Origin: Gammaproteobacteria bacterium
Lineage (GTDB): Bacteria > Pseudomonadota > Gammaproteobacteria > Pseudomonadales > Azotimanducaceae
Length of the DNA: 64,000 nt
Direction of reading: 5' to 3'
Assembly: GCA_009842245.1 (NCBI GenBank)
Contig: VYFT01000006.1
Span: 65,039 to 129,038 of the forward strand
Shown: positions 8,867 to 19,058 of the stretch, piece after piece
How positions within the stretch are numbered: the first letter of the stretch is position 1
Layout: every line of letters starts with the position of its first letter
Program-made: the position numbers and the translations under genes
Notes under the pieces: generated by a model
The model's input: only the letters and a program-made list of their open reading frames with translations
The model's database searches: none
What the model was told of the DNA's origin: nothing

Positions 8867-9810
8867 TCGCTCGAATCGTCGGAACGACGTTTCGCTCTTG
8901 GATGACTCTGGTCGTAGACTTTTGCTAATTGTTGGAAGTCTACATGAGTGTAAATCGCCGTGGTGCCGATGTCTTCATGCCCAAGCAGTTCTTGTACTGC
9001 ACGCAAGTCCCCGCTACTTTCCAATACGTGACTAGCAAAACAATGACGCAACAAATGTGGATGAACCGCGTTCGAGCCAAGTACTCTTACACCTAGTTTC
9101 TTACATACATCTTGGACGGTACGTGGAGCGATCCGTTGATCGTTTCGACCAGTGAAGAGTGGTGCGTTTGGGTCGAAATTCTGTCGACAACCCAGCCATG
9201 CTTGTATAGCAGCAATCGCATGTTTCCCCACCGGGACCGAACGGGTCTTATTTCCCTTTCCTAAAACATGCGCCATCTGGGCACGAAAATCGACATCTGA
9301 GATATTGAGACTCACAAGTTCGGAGAGTCGTAGGCCACTCGAGTAAAGAAGTTCTATTATTGCTCGGTTACGTAATTGCTTTGGTTGTGTTCGAGACTCG
9401 GCGGTAGCAAGTTGGGTTGTAACATCAACATCGAGCACATTTGGAATTTTCTTTGCTAATTTTGGACCACGAACGGACTTCGCAGGATTGAACTCTACGC
9501 GTCGTTTCCGTAGTTGAAACTCAAAGAACGTTCGTAAACAGGAAAGTGTATTTCGGATTGAGGCGGGTGCCAAGCGTTCGCTACGTAACCAACTGATGTG
9601 ATCTCGAACGTCATAGACAGAGGTATCCTTGATGTCTGGCGGCGCGCTGTTATGCACAAATCGTCGTAGCGCGTTCGCGTAGGTCGTCTGGGTGTAGAAC
9701 GAAAGTTGTCGTTCCACCCTCAAATGTTCGAGAAATTCCTCTACATACGCTTCGTTTTTTGTCTGAGCACTGGTCGTACTCTTCTCAACGTTGGAGTCGG
9801 ACAATGACAC
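8863..9810 (-). CDS. xerC: Tyrosine recombinase XerC
   Basis: 315 residues. The N-terminal SAM-like core-binding domain (about 20-105) is followed by the catalytic domain with the complete set Arg161 (GLRLSEL), Lys185 (LGKGNK), His252 and Arg255 (HPHLLRH), His278 (LLGHEDIGTT) and the nucleophile Tyr287 (AIYTHVD). With XerD it resolves chromosome dimers at dif near the terminus. XerC is preferred to XerD because of the DUF484-xerC-yigB context. The start lies inside the end of the DUF484 gene (26-base overlap). Confidence 0.97.
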   Translation of the reverse strand: MSLSDSNVEKSTTSAQTKNEAYVEEFLEHLRVERQLSFYTQTTYANALRRFVHNSAPPDIKDTSVYDVRDHISWLRSERLAPASIRNTLSCLRTFFEFQLRKRRVEFNPAKSVRGPKLAKKIPNVLDVDVTTQLATAESRTQPKQLRNRAIIELLYSSGLRLSELVSLNISDVDFRAQMAHVLGKGNKTRSVPVGKHAIAAIQAWLGCRQNFDPNAPLFTGRNDQRIAPRTVQDVCKKLGVRVLGSNAVHPHLLRHCFASHVLESSGDLRAVQELLGHEDIGTTAIYTHVDFQQLAKVYDQSHPRAKRRSDDSSE

Positions 9811-10330
9811 GAGCGATTACTTCGCCAAGAAAATCTAGGAATAACGTATCTACATCCACATTGAATTTCGCATGATCCGCAGAACCTATTGCTAAAGTAC
9901 CAATATACGATCGATACATGATCGGCACTAGCGCAACTGATGGTGGATCATCAACTGACACGCCAAATAAATTGAGGTACTCTTCTTCACGACACGTTTC
10001 GCACAAGGTTTTTTGTAAGTCAAACAATCTTGGATGAATCCGGTCTGGATGCTTCGCTGCTTTAATGTGTAACAATTCACCTTGATCTATCGGTTCTTTT
10101 AGGAACAACATGACGTGGTTAACGTGAGTGAAATCGATGAGTTGGTGAAACATCACTTGGTCAAGTTGTGCAAATCCCTGGACTTCAAGAAGTTTGAGGA
10201 TAAATGACTTGAGCCAAAGAAATTTTTCTTCGTTTCGGCGGCCAATCTCCAACATCAGCTCGAGTTGCTGCTTAATTTCAGAGTTGCTGTCTTCTAGCGC
10301 AGAAAGACGGTGGGCGATTACAGTGGACAT
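9785..10330 (-). CDS. DUF484 family protein (GAF-like), upstream of xerC
   Basis: 181 residues from the ATG at complement 10328-10330; a TTG seven codons upstream is also in frame. An N-terminal helix (EDSNSEIKQQLELMLEIGRR, coiled-coil-like) is followed by a GAF-like domain with the family ending GTLAIGSADHAKF and an LDFLGEVIARVI helix. DUF484 proteins are nearly always encoded between dapF and xerC in gammaproteobacteria, but their biochemical role is not established. The 26-base overlap with xerC supports one transcript. Confidence 0.9.
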   Translation of the reverse strand: MSTVIAHRLSALEDSNSEIKQQLELMLEIGRRNEEKFLWLKSFILKLLEVQGFAQLDQVMFHQLIDFTHVNHVMLFLKEPIDQGELLHIKAAKHPDRIHPRLFDLQKTLCETCREEEYLNLFGVSVDDPPSVALVPIMYRSYIGTLAIGSADHAKFNVDVDTLFLDFLGEVIARVIVRLQR

Positions 10331-10406
10331 AACATGTTCTCGAAAAACCAAGAAATTGGTAACTACTACCTGTTAATGATACTTGTTAGTGCTCGCAATG
10401 CAACGG

Positions 10407-11285
10407 TTAAGAGAAACTTGAAATAGGCACCGTACCAGTGAATGTGAACAAGGGTTTACATCGTACGATAACAGGGTTTTCCATTCCTTTCCAACGAATC
10501 AACGTAGATCCTCCTCGCATCTTCATATGCACTGAACTAGTAAATGATTGAAGGAGTCGTCCGGCAATCATCGCCGCCGCGGCACCGGTTCCACAGGCAC
10601 GAGTCTCTCCGACACCGCGTTCAAAAATACGAAGTCTTCCATTAGAACCGTCTTGAATTTCAAGTACTTCGACATTGGTCGATTGCGGGAATGATTCATG
10701 TTGTTGAATTTCCGTTCCAAGTTGATCAAGCGCCACTTGGTCCACATCGGGTACTACGATCACAGCATGAGGGTTTCCTAGCGACACCACCGATATAAGA
10801 ATGGGTTTGTTTTGGCTCGGAACATCAAGCTCGTATTGTGTCTGTTGTTTCTCGGCTAAGAACGGAACGTCAGCAGGATTTAAGCGCGGGATACCAAGAC
10901 TTACATCAACGGTGTAACAGTTTTGCTTATCGGAATCAACAATTGCACATTCGGTTATTTGGTGGGAGGACTCCAGACGGACGATTGTCTTTCGGACTAG
11001 ACGGTGTTTTTGCAAATATGCCACAGCCGCAGCACATCCGTTTCCACATTGGTCCGTTTTCGAACCGTCACTGTTGAAAAACTCGACCGCGACATCGCCT
11101 TTGGTATCTAACAAGCTTTCTATCAGAATTAGTTGGTCGAATCCAACGCCGGTTCGACGATCTCCTAAACGGCGAATTTCGTCAGGATTGAATGAATACC
11201 TTCTATGCAACCCATTTATTAGGCAAAAGTCATTTCCACTGACATGCATTTTGGTAAACACCATGGACTGTTCAAAAGGGCTCAC
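10407..11285 (-). CDS. dapF: Diaminopimelate epimerase
   Basis: 292 residues; it interconverts LL- and meso-diaminopimelate, the precursor of lysine and peptidoglycan. The two catalytic cysteines are Cys80 in TDQCGNGCAAAVA and Cys231 in GETRACGTGAAAA, each at the N-cap of a helix, and the substrate contact SGNDF is near residue 16. The family is usually about 275 residues; here a short N-terminal extension (MSPFEQSM) precedes the conserved FTKMHVSGNDF. The start overlaps the lysA stop by four bases. Confidence 0.98.
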   Translation of the reverse strand: MSPFEQSMVFTKMHVSGNDFCLINGLHRRYSFNPDEIRRLGDRRTGVGFDQLILIESLLDTKGDVAVEFFNSDGSKTDQCGNGCAAAVAYLQKHRLVRKTIVRLESSHQITECAIVDSDKQNCYTVDVSLGIPRLNPADVPFLAEKQQTQYELDVPSQNKPILISVVSLGNPHAVIVVPDVDQVALDQLGTEIQQHESFPQSTNVEVLEIQDGSNGRLRIFERGVGETRACGTGAAAAMIAGRLLQSFTSSVHMKMRGGSTLIRWKGMENPVIVRCKPLFTFTGTVPISSFS

Positions 11286-12529
11286 GTAGGATCCTCAAGG
11301 CGCACTAAATCCACTAAGGACTCTCGTTGTTTGATCAATTGAATTCCTTCTGAAGATACTAACAGTTCTGCTACTCGCAACCTGCTGTTGTAGTTTGAAC
11401 TCAACGAGAATCCGTATGCGCCGACATCTTGAATCACGAGGAGGTCGCCCTCTGATAGCGTTAGCATTCGATCTCGCCCGATGACATCGCTGGATTCACA
11501 GATAGGTCCTACGATGTCCCATTCCCCTGGTGTTCCCTCTCGATCGTCTGCAACGACTATATCGTGCCAGGAATCGTAGAGCACGGGACGTAGCAAGTCA
11601 TTTGTCCCAGCATCTACGATAGCGAAGTTCTTTTTTCCCGTACCCGTTTCGCGTTTCAAATACTCAACGCGAGTAATGAGTATACCCGCATCAGCAACGA
11701 TCGCTCGACCTGGTTCAATACAGATTAGAGCTGTGCGATGACGCAGTCGGTCTTGTACCATTTTTGCAAATTCGCTAAATGAAAAAGACCTCTCGTCCCG
11801 ATACTGCGTAGCGAAACCTCCGCCGAGACTAAACACGTCAATCGGCACGCCGTTGTGTTCAATCTTTTCTGCACATTCGATTAATTGACTGAGCGCGACT
11901 TCAAAATGAACCACCTCTGAAATCTGTGAACCGAGATGAAACGAAAGACCGACGACATTCACTAGATCACTATCGCGAACAGTGGCGGCAAGCTCGACGA
12001 CTTCGTCAGTTGACAAACCAAATTTACTTGAGTCTAACGCGGTCGCCAAATATGGATGTGTGGCGGTATCAACACATGGATTGATCCGAAACATGATGTT
12101 TGCCTGAACATGTAAGCGCTTGGCGAGCGTGATGATGCGAGACAATTCACCGGAACTCTCGACATTGATGCTTCCTATCCCGACCTTGATCGCAAAAGCA
12201 AGTTCTTCAAGCGACTTACCCACACCAGAAAACATGATGCTGTTTGGCGAACCACCTATTCTGAGGACGCGCTCAAGCTCGCCTACCGATACAACATCAA
12301 AACCTATGTCTAACCGTGCCAGTCGACGTAGCAACTCGTGGTTTGAGTTAGCTTTTACGGCATAGTGAATTCGATGGCGTGTATCTCTCAGATGTTGCGC
12401 GATACTTGCGACATTGTCGGCGATTCGGTTCCAGGAGTACACGTAGACTGGCGTGCCAGCAAACGCACCTAAAGTCGAGACCGGTATTCCGTCGAATCGC
12501 AGTACACCCTTAGTCCGTGATAGTGGCAC
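11282..12529 (-). CDS. lysA: Diaminopimelate decarboxylase
   Basis: 415 residues. It catalyses the last step of lysine synthesis, meso-diaminopimelate to L-lysine, with PLP. The fold-III PLP lysine is Lys59 in HYAVKANSN; the PLP phosphate site is in SLGGGFATQY and IEPGRAIVAD; the catalytic cysteine lies in GPICESSDVI, contributed across the dimer. The start overlaps the end of the small lipoprotein gene by 20 bases and the stop overlaps dapF by four, so it is an inner gene of the lptM-lysA-dapF operon. Confidence 0.98.
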   Translation of the reverse strand: MPLSRTKGVLRFDGIPVSTLGAFAGTPVYVYSWNRIADNVASIAQHLRDTRHRIHYAVKANSNHELLRRLARLDIGFDVVSVGELERVLRIGGSPNSIMFSGVGKSLEELAFAIKVGIGSINVESSGELSRIITLAKRLHVQANIMFRINPCVDTATHPYLATALDSSKFGLSTDEVVELAATVRDSDLVNVVGLSFHLGSQISEVVHFEVALSQLIECAEKIEHNGVPIDVFSLGGGFATQYRDERSFSFSEFAKMVQDRLRHRTALICIEPGRAIVADAGILITRVEYLKRETGTGKKNFAIVDAGTNDLLRPVLYDSWHDIVVADDREGTPGEWDIVGPICESSDVIGRDRMLTLSEGDLLVIQDVGAYGFSLSSNYNSRLRVAELLVSSEGIQLIKQRESLVDLVRLEDPT

Positions 12530-12677
12530 GAAACTTCGTCACATCTTCTGGCGGAAGTTCAAGAGGTCCCTTCATGCCACAGCCACTTGAACCAAGGTAC
12601 GTGATTAGAAAGAGAATTGCCCACACGGCGAAGATACGTTTTGAGCAAGAGCTATTGAAGAAATTTAAAAAACGCAC
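12510..12677 (-). CDS. lptM: Small LptM/YifL-type lipoprotein
   Basis: A 55-residue protein from a GTG at complement 12675-12677, with a signal of type II: FAVWAILFLITYLGSSGC ends in a lipobox, and CGMKGPLELP is the hallmark C-G-x-K-G-P-L of YifL, now LptM, which helps oxidative maturation of the LPS translocon LptD-LptE. A longer frame from an ATG at 12773 exists, but it would leave only 11 bases to trxA and adds a poorly fitting leader, so the shorter start is preferred. The position just upstream of lysA is the usual one in gammaproteobacteria. Confidence 0.85.
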   Translation of the reverse strand: MRFLNFFNSSCSKRIFAVWAILFLITYLGSSGCGMKGPLELPPEDVTKFRATITD

Positions 12678-12784
12678 TTTTCTTCGATTTTCACATTCCA
12701 CTTGGGAACTTCGAAATTCGGTCAAGGGTAGACTTGAGCACTTGGTTCGTTGTCTAAAATATGGGCTAGTCATAGGAGCTTTTG

Positions 12785-13111
12785 ATGAGTAACAATATAC
12801 AACACGTTAACGATGAGACTTGGGAATCCGAGGTATTGCAATCCAGCGTTCCCGTCTTGGTAGATTATTTTGCGGAATGGTGTGGTCCTTGCAAAATGAT
12901 CGCGCCAATTCTTGACGAAATTGCTGCAAAGTACGTAGACAAAGTTAAGATTTGCAAGCTCGACATCGACGAAAGTAGAAGTACTACCGCAAAATACGGA
13001 GTTCGCGGAGTGCCTACGTTGATGATTATTCGTGATGGACAGGTCGAAGCGACCAAAGTTGGTGCATTGTCAAAATCTCAACTAGAAGCGTTTCTCGACA
13101 GTAACATTTAG
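12785..13111 (+). CDS. trxA: Thioredoxin 1
   Basis: 108 residues, typical thioredoxin. The redox motif WCGPC (Cys33, Cys36) sits in DYFAEWCGPCKMIAP, and the cis-Pro is in RGVPTLMII. It reduces cytosolic disulfides and serves ribonucleotide reductase and others. The ATG has an AGGAG (12774-12778) six bases upstream; an in-frame TTG just before it is not needed. It is followed by rho, the usual neighbour in gammaproteobacteria. Confidence 0.98.
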   Translation: MSNNIQHVNDETWESEVLQSSVPVLVDYFAEWCGPCKMIAPILDEIAAKYVDKVKICKLDIDESRSTTAKYGVRGVPTLMIIRDGQVEATKVGALSKSQLEAFLDSNI

Positions 13112-13418
13112 CACTCGATTGACTCCATTGATGTGCGAAGACGCACACCATAATCTCTTAGAAACGAACTAACGAGTTTCAATTTTCGCTCATCGTTGAG
13201 TAAAATTCCTATGTAAGATTTCGTGATAGTAATCAACGAAATCACGATCTCTTCTTCCCACTCATCATTTACTTGATGGTGGTGCCCGGATTCCACGAGG
13301 CTACCTTCTCACTTCCCCACAAACTTTCATATTCATTCAGCCACGAACCTTTTGCGACTCTGAAATATTCAAAGGACACCACGATTACCTTCCATCACAC
13401 GCCCACACCTACCTGATC
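13112..13418 (+). other. Untranslated stretch between trxA and rho
   Basis: No convincing gene lies in these 307 bases. A hairpin pairs 13217-13224 with 13236-13243 (8 pairs, 11-base loop), but no T tract follows directly, so I do not call it a terminator. The last 40 bases become rich in C and poor in G and run on into the rho coding region. It is likely the rho 5' leader, where rho is known in E. coli to be regulated by its own product. Confidence 0.5.
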
Positions 13419-13510
13419 ATGAGAGAAAACCTGTCTACTTCTCACCCTCGCCACCACGGCAACTCAAATCCCCCAAACACACCTCCCGCACAACCAGCCG
13501 AACGCATTCA
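13377..13510 (+). promoter_or_regulatory. C-rich, G-poor segment across the rho start: candidate rut site
   Basis: By hand count, 13441-13500 holds 32 C and 6 G, and 13381-13420 holds 17 C and 3 G, with CA- and CC-rich spacing and little potential for pairing. This is the composition of Rho loading (rut) sites. It covers the end of the leader and the first 30 codons of rho, which encode a Pro/Asn/His-rich extension absent from E. coli Rho. Autogenous termination of rho is established in E. coli; its action here is inferred. Confidence 0.45.
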
Positions 13511-14795
13511 TCTATCGGATCTTAAACGATGTCCGACTCCAGAGTTGGTGGAGTTAGCTGAAGGTATCGGCATAGACAACATAGGACGTGCGCGCAAACA
13601 GGACATCATCACCCAGATATTGCGGAAGCAATTTCAGAGCGGAATCGAAGTGTATGGTGATGGTACGTTGGAGATTCTCAGTGACGGATTTGGATTCCTG
13701 CGTTCTCCGTACGCAAGTTATCTCGCAGGACCAGACGACATCTATGTTTCTCAGACGCAAATTCGCCGCTTCAATCTTCGTACAGGCGATAGTATTTCTG
13801 GCAAAGTACGTGCTCCGAAGAACGGCGAGCGCTATTTCGCGCTGCTCAAGATCAATGAAGTCAATAACCGTCCCACGGAGAACAAGAAGAAGCAACGCGA
13901 TGTTTTGTTTGAAAACCTCACCCCAACTTTTCCCGAGGAACGATACACTCTGGAACGCGGCAACGGGAGTACTGAGGACTTATCCGGCAGGATTATTGAC
14001 TTAGTCGCGCCTATCGGGAAGGGGCAACGTGCGTTGATAGTGTCCCCACCCAAAGCTGGTAAAACACTTTTGTTGCAGTCGATCGCGCAAGCGATAACGT
14101 CGAACTATCCCGATGTGATTTTGATCGTACTTCTAATTGACGAACGTCCGGAGGAAGTCACGGAGATGCAACGTCTAGTAAAAGGAGAGGTTGTTGCGAG
14201 TACTTTCGATGAACCTGCGACGCGACATGTCCAAGTCTCCGAAATGGTTATCGAGAAGGCGAAACGGCTCGTAGAGTGCAAGCACGACGTAGTGATTCTT
14301 TTGGATTCTATAACTCGACTAGCGCGAGCCTATAACAATACCGTACCTTCAAGTGGAAAGCTGCTCACTGGAGGAGTAGATTCAAACGCGTTGAGTCTAC
14401 CTAAGCGATTCTTTGGTGGAGCAAGAAATTTCATCGAAGGTGGTAGCTTATCCATCGTCGCTACCGCGCTTGTTGACACTGGTTCCCGTATGGATGAAGT
14501 GATTTATGAGGAGTTTAAGGGTACGGGGAATCAAGAGATCCACTTAGAGAGACACATCGCTGAGAAACGGATTTATCCTGCGATCAACATTCGTCGCTCC
14601 GCAACGCGACGCGAAGAAAAATTGATGACCGAGGAAGAATTACAACGAGTGTGGATACTCCGCAAATTCTTGCACGAAATGGAAGACATCGACGCGATTG
14701 AATTCCTAATCGATCACCTGAAGAAATCTCGAACGAACGTGGAATTCTTTAATTCCATGAAGTCAGCAGACGCCATCACGAATTCGAAGCTGTAA
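13419..14795 (+). CDS. rho: Transcription termination factor Rho
   Basis: 458 residues against about 419 in E. coli. Residues 1-30 are a Pro/Asn/His-rich extension; then comes the Rho N-domain ([20 protein letters not shown]), the cold-shock RNA-binding domain (DGFGFLRSP), the Walker A motif PPKAGKT, Walker [14 protein letters not shown], the Q-loop region and the R-loop [14 protein letters not shown]. It is a hexameric RNA-dependent ATPase that ends transcription. The ATG has no clear Shine-Dalgarno sequence, and no other ATG, GTG or TTG lies between it and the conserved domain. Confidence 0.97.
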   Translation: MRENLSTSHPRHHGNSNPPNTPPAQPAERIHLSDLKRCPTPELVELAEGIGIDNIGRARKQDIITQILRKQFQSGIEVYGDGTLEILSDGFGFLRSPYASYLAGPDDIYVSQTQIRRFNLRTGDSISGKVRAPKNGERYFALLKINEVNNRPTENKKKQRDVLFENLTPTFPEERYTLERGNGSTEDLSGRIIDLVAPIGKGQRALIVSPPKAGKTLLLQSIAQAITSNYPDVILIVLLIDERPEEVTEMQRLVKGEVVASTFDEPATRHVQVSEMVIEKAKRLVECKHDVVILLDSITRLARAYNNTVPSSGKLLTGGVDSNALSLPKRFFGGARNFIEGGSLSIVATALVDTGSRMDEVIYEEFKGTGNQEIHLERHIAEKRIYPAINIRRSATRREEKLMTEEELQRVWILRKFLHEMEDIDAIEFLIDHLKKSRTNVEFFNSMKSADAITNSKL

Positions 14796-14850
14796 GCAAA
14801 CCGGTCGTCCAGTCATTGGGTGCCGACACTCGACACTGTTCTCCGAATAG

Positions 14851-15537
14851 CTACTCATTCGAAAAATAGTGCTCTAACGTACTGACAATCGCAGTATCGG
14901 TTGCTCCCGTTGCAACCAATACAGTGCGAAATTGCATTGATCTGGCAAGTTCGGCATCGCGAGGAGACGGTACAATCAGTGGAATCGACACAGAGCTCGT
15001 GTCCGTGAATTGTTGTCGAACCTCTGAAATTGCAGCCCCACTAGCGATGATGATCGCATCCAAGAGCGAGGTTTGTATTTGGACCTTGGTGGGTTTCCGT
15101 TCGTAAACGATCCATTCATGACAAAGGTAACCATCGTTGCTTAACCACTGTCCCAAATCCTTTCTTCCATCTCGTCCAGCTACGATTGTCACACGCAAAC
15201 CGACAGCAAACAGACTACGAATCAAGTCATAGATTCCATCGGAAGAATGTCTACTTGGAACCAAGGGATGAATCTTCATCGATTCTAATTGTGCTGCTGT
15301 CGTTGGTCCTACCGCAATCGTCGGTTTGGTTCTGTCCCATTTACGTTTAGATACATGTGACACTGCGTGCCCAGACACGAACACCCATAGGTCGGTTTCC
15401 TGCGAAGGCTTCGTGGAGTGTACTGGTAGTATTTCAAAGACAGGTTTCGTTACGGGATCGAAGCAGGACTCGCGTAACTTTGAAGCCAGTCGACTCGCTC
15501 CCGGTTCCGTTCGTGTTATCCAAATTCGTTTGGTCAC
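14851..15537 (-). CDS. hemD: Uroporphyrinogen-III synthase
   Basis: 228 residues. HemD closes hydroxymethylbilane with inversion of ring D. The family is weakly conserved, but the two-domain pattern is clear: ITRTEPGASRLASKLRE at the start, DLWVFVSGHAVSHV, IAVGPTTAAQL, then YERKPT and IIIASGAAISEV, and the end VATGATDTAIVSTL. It overlaps hemC by four bases, the standard order hemB-hemC-hemD here. Assignment rests on both sequence and context. Confidence 0.93.
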   Translation of the reverse strand: MTKRIWITRTEPGASRLASKLRESCFDPVTKPVFEILPVHSTKPSQETDLWVFVSGHAVSHVSKRKWDRTKPTIAVGPTTAAQLESMKIHPLVPSRHSSDGIYDLIRSLFAVGLRVTIVAGRDGRKDLGQWLSNDGYLCHEWIVYERKPTKVQIQTSLLDAIIIASGAAISEVRQQFTDTSSVSIPLIVPSPRDAELARSMQFRTVLVATGATDTAIVSTLEHYFSNE

Positions 15538-16442
15538 GAGCGTAAAAGCTCGTCTACTCCCATCGCAATGAGACTTGTTGCTACATTTGACGCAAGCCGA
15601 ACTGGGTCTTGGTCGTGAGTTCTTATTTCCAATGTTTCGGATCCAGCACTATTAAGTACGATTGCATGTAAGACATACTCATTGCCCAAATCTTCACAAT
15701 AGATTCCAACTGGTGCATTGCAATCGGCGTTCAAAGCTCGAACGATCTCGCGTTCGCAGATAGTAGCTGCTTCCACTCTTGTGTTCTGCAAAAAGGCGAA
15801 GGTAGATGCAACTTGTACGTCGTTTCCTCGAAATTCGACTGCAAGCGTCCCTTGACATGGGGCAGGAGTGAAAATGGAAGGATCGAGATAGGTACCGATC
15901 AGACTTCGCAACTTCAGCCGGTGTAATCCAGCGGCAGCCAAGACAATCGCGTCATACTCACCGTTTTCGAGTTTTCGTAACCGGGTTTCGACGTTGCCGC
16001 GCAAAAAAGCGATATTCCTTGACTTTGATCGGAAGTTCATAAGTGCACGTCTTCGCGGGCTTGATGTTCCTATTTTCGTATCTGGATCTAAACAAAACAA
16101 GTTCTCTTGTCCGAGCAATACGTCTCGAGGATCCTCGCGTTGCAATACCGATTGAACAGTAAGATCATCGGGTGTCTTGCTAGGCAAGTCTTTCATGCTG
16201 TGCACGGCGACATCCGCTTCGTTGTTCAGCACTAGAGCTTCTATTTCTCGGACAAATTCATCCTTATTTTTTGGGGGTAGATTGCCAACCTGTGCCGACC
16301 GGTCTCCCGCGGTCGTAACCGGTACATAAGTTATGATTTGGTTGGGAAAGTGCTGTTTGAGAGCTGTCCCCACCAATTTTGCTTGAATGCGTGCAAGCTG
16401 GCTCGCTCGAGACGCAATCCTCAACTCGCGGTTCGCATTCAT
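15534..16442 (-). CDS. hemC: Porphobilinogen deaminase (hydroxymethylbilane synthase)
   Basis: 302 residues. It polymerises four porphobilinogens on a dipyrromethane cofactor. The cofactor is bound to Cys241 in RALNADCNAPVGIY. Other signatures are RIASRASQLARIQA, the catalytic Asp region VAVHSMKDLP, GTSSPRRRAL and LRGNVETRLRKL. It follows hemB after 25 bases and overlaps hemD, so the three form one operon. Confidence 0.98.
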   Translation of the reverse strand: MNANRELRIASRASQLARIQAKLVGTALKQHFPNQIITYVPVTTAGDRSAQVGNLPPKNKDEFVREIEALVLNNEADVAVHSMKDLPSKTPDDLTVQSVLQREDPRDVLLGQENLFCLDPDTKIGTSSPRRRALMNFRSKSRNIAFLRGNVETRLRKLENGEYDAIVLAAAGLHRLKLRSLIGTYLDPSIFTPAPCQGTLAVEFRGNDVQVASTFAFLQNTRVEAATICEREIVRALNADCNAPVGIYCEDLGNEYVLHAIVLNSAGSETLEIRTHDQDPVRLASNVATSLIAMGVDELLRS

Positions 16443-16467
16443 CTCTCGCTGAGGGATAAGTCGCTAG

Positions 16468-17481
<1,014 letters not shown>

Positions 17482-17602
17482 CTATAGCAACAGAAAATGA
17501 AGATATTTTGTGCAGACTATCCAGATTCTAGGAAACTACGAACGAATTGTCTTTAGAAATCAGAACATAAAATGACCAGAATTCAAGCAATACCATCTTC
17601 AT

Positions 17603-19027
17603 ATGGCTAAGTACGACTACAACCTCATAGTGATTGGTGCCGGTAGTGCTGGTCTGATTGCATCGTTGGTCAGCGCTACTGCGGGTGCGAAAACGATGTT
17701 GGTGGAGTCGAATCAAATGGGTGGTGATTGCTTGCATACCGGGTGTGTTCCCAGCAAGACCTTAATCGCGTCGGCTCGGATCGCACATGAAGTACGGAAT
17801 GCTTCGCGATACGGCATTGAAACGACGCAGGCTTCGACGAACTTTCCCGCGGTGATGCGGCGGGTTCATGAAGCCATCGCGCAGATTCAACCCCATGACT
17901 CTGTAGAACGGTATACCTCATTGGGGGTGGACTGTCGTAGAGGTCATGCTCGTGTATTAGATCCACACATCGTTGAAGTAAATGGCGAACGACCTACGAC
18001 CAGGAGTATTGTGTTGGCGACCGGAGCCACTCCGACTGTACCTTCAATTCCTGGGCTATTGGATTGTCAATTTCTCACGTCTGAGACGCTTTGGGATCTC
18101 AAAGAACTACCACGTCGATTGGTTGTTCTAGGTGGAGGTCCAATCGGATGTGAACTAGCTCAAGCGTTCCATCGACTAGGGAGCAAGGTTGCTATCGTAG
18201 AGGTAGAAGACCAGCTCCTGCCGTTGGAAGACGTCGATGTCTCAGAAGTCATTACTGACGTGCTTCTGAGTGAAGGAGTGGATTTGTACACGGGGTGGCA
18301 AGCAAGTGCTTGCAAGAATCAGCAGTTAACAATACACAGATTTGGACGGGAAAGGGTACTAGATTTTGACCAGTTGCTTGTAGCAACCGGTCGAACACCT
18401 AGGGTGAAAAATCTTGGCCTTGAAGAAGTCGGTATTAATTTAAGTGCAAAACAGACTGTAAAAGTGAATCGCTATTTGCAAACCGAGGTAAATTCTGTTT
18501 TTGCTTGTGGAGATGTCGTTGGACCATATCAGTTCACTCATATGGCGGCACATCAGGCTTGGTTCGCAAGCATGAATGCGCTAACCCGTCCGTTTTGGCG
18601 TTTGAAGTTGAACGACAAAATCGTACCGTGGGCGATCTTTACTGATCCAGAACTTGCTCGAGTGGGTGTATCTGAAAATGACGCAACGCGACTGAGAATT
18701 CCACATGAGGTAACTAAGTATTCATTTGCAGAGTTGGATCGAGCGGTTGCAGAGGGCACGTCGAAGGGTTTCGTGAAATTGATCACCAAACCAGGAAAAG
18801 ACACGCTGTTGGGTGCTTGTATCGTTGGTCCTAGCGCTGGAGAATTGATTTCGAGTTGCATCAATGCGATGCGCCATGGCTATGGAGTCAACTCGATACT
18901 GTCTACTATTCACGTGTATCCTACACGAATGGAAGCGGTCCGATTGGCTGCGGGTCGTTTGCGGCGCGCCCAAGCACCTCCAAGTCTGTTGAAGCTGGCT
19001 GAGCGTCTAAATGCGCTGCTGCGCTAG
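17603..19027 (+). CDS. Pyridine nucleotide-disulfide oxidoreductase, mercuric reductase-like
   Basis: 474 residues. FAD-binding GAGSAGLIAS (about 12-21); redox disulfide in GGDCLHTGCVPSKTLI; NAD(P)H-binding GGGPIGCELA (about 178-187); FAD site VFACGDVVGPYQFTH. The C-terminal dimer domain ends with IHVYPTRMEA, where lipoamide dehydrogenase and glutathione reductase have His-Pro-Thr: the catalytic His is Tyr here. It lacks the N-terminal HMA domain and the C-terminal Cys pair of true MerA, so mercury reduction should not be assumed. The substrate is unknown. It stands alone, divergent from hemB. Confidence 0.9.
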   Translation: MAKYDYNLIVIGAGSAGLIASLVSATAGAKTMLVESNQMGGDCLHTGCVPSKTLIASARIAHEVRNASRYGIETTQASTNFPAVMRRVHEAIAQIQPHDSVERYTSLGVDCRRGHARVLDPHIVEVNGERPTTRSIVLATGATPTVPSIPGLLDCQFLTSETLWDLKELPRRLVVLGGGPIGCELAQAFHRLGSKVAIVEVEDQLLPLEDVDVSEVITDVLLSEGVDLYTGWQASACKNQQLTIHRFGRERVLDFDQLLVATGRTPRVKNLGLEEVGINLSAKQTVKVNRYLQTEVNSVFACGDVVGPYQFTHMAAHQAWFASMNALTRPFWRLKLNDKIVPWAIFTDPELARVGVSENDATRLRIPHEVTKYSFAELDRAVAEGTSKGFVKLITKPGKDTLLGACIVGPSAGELISSCINAMRHGYGVNSILSTIHVYPTRMEAVRLAAGRLRRAQAPPSLLKLAERLNALLR

Positions 19028-19058
19028 ATTGACCTTCACTCAGTTCGAAGATAAGCTT

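Noticed and set aside
12678..12773. Longer lptM start at ATG 12773
   Set aside because: It leaves 11 bases to trxA and adds 32 residues before the signal, unlike LptM proteins.
13217..13243. Hairpin between trxA and rho as a terminator
   Set aside because: It has a stem of eight pairs but lacks a T tract.
17603..19027. Mercury resistance locus
   Set aside because: There is no HMA domain, no C-terminal Cys pair and no merR, merT or merP nearby.
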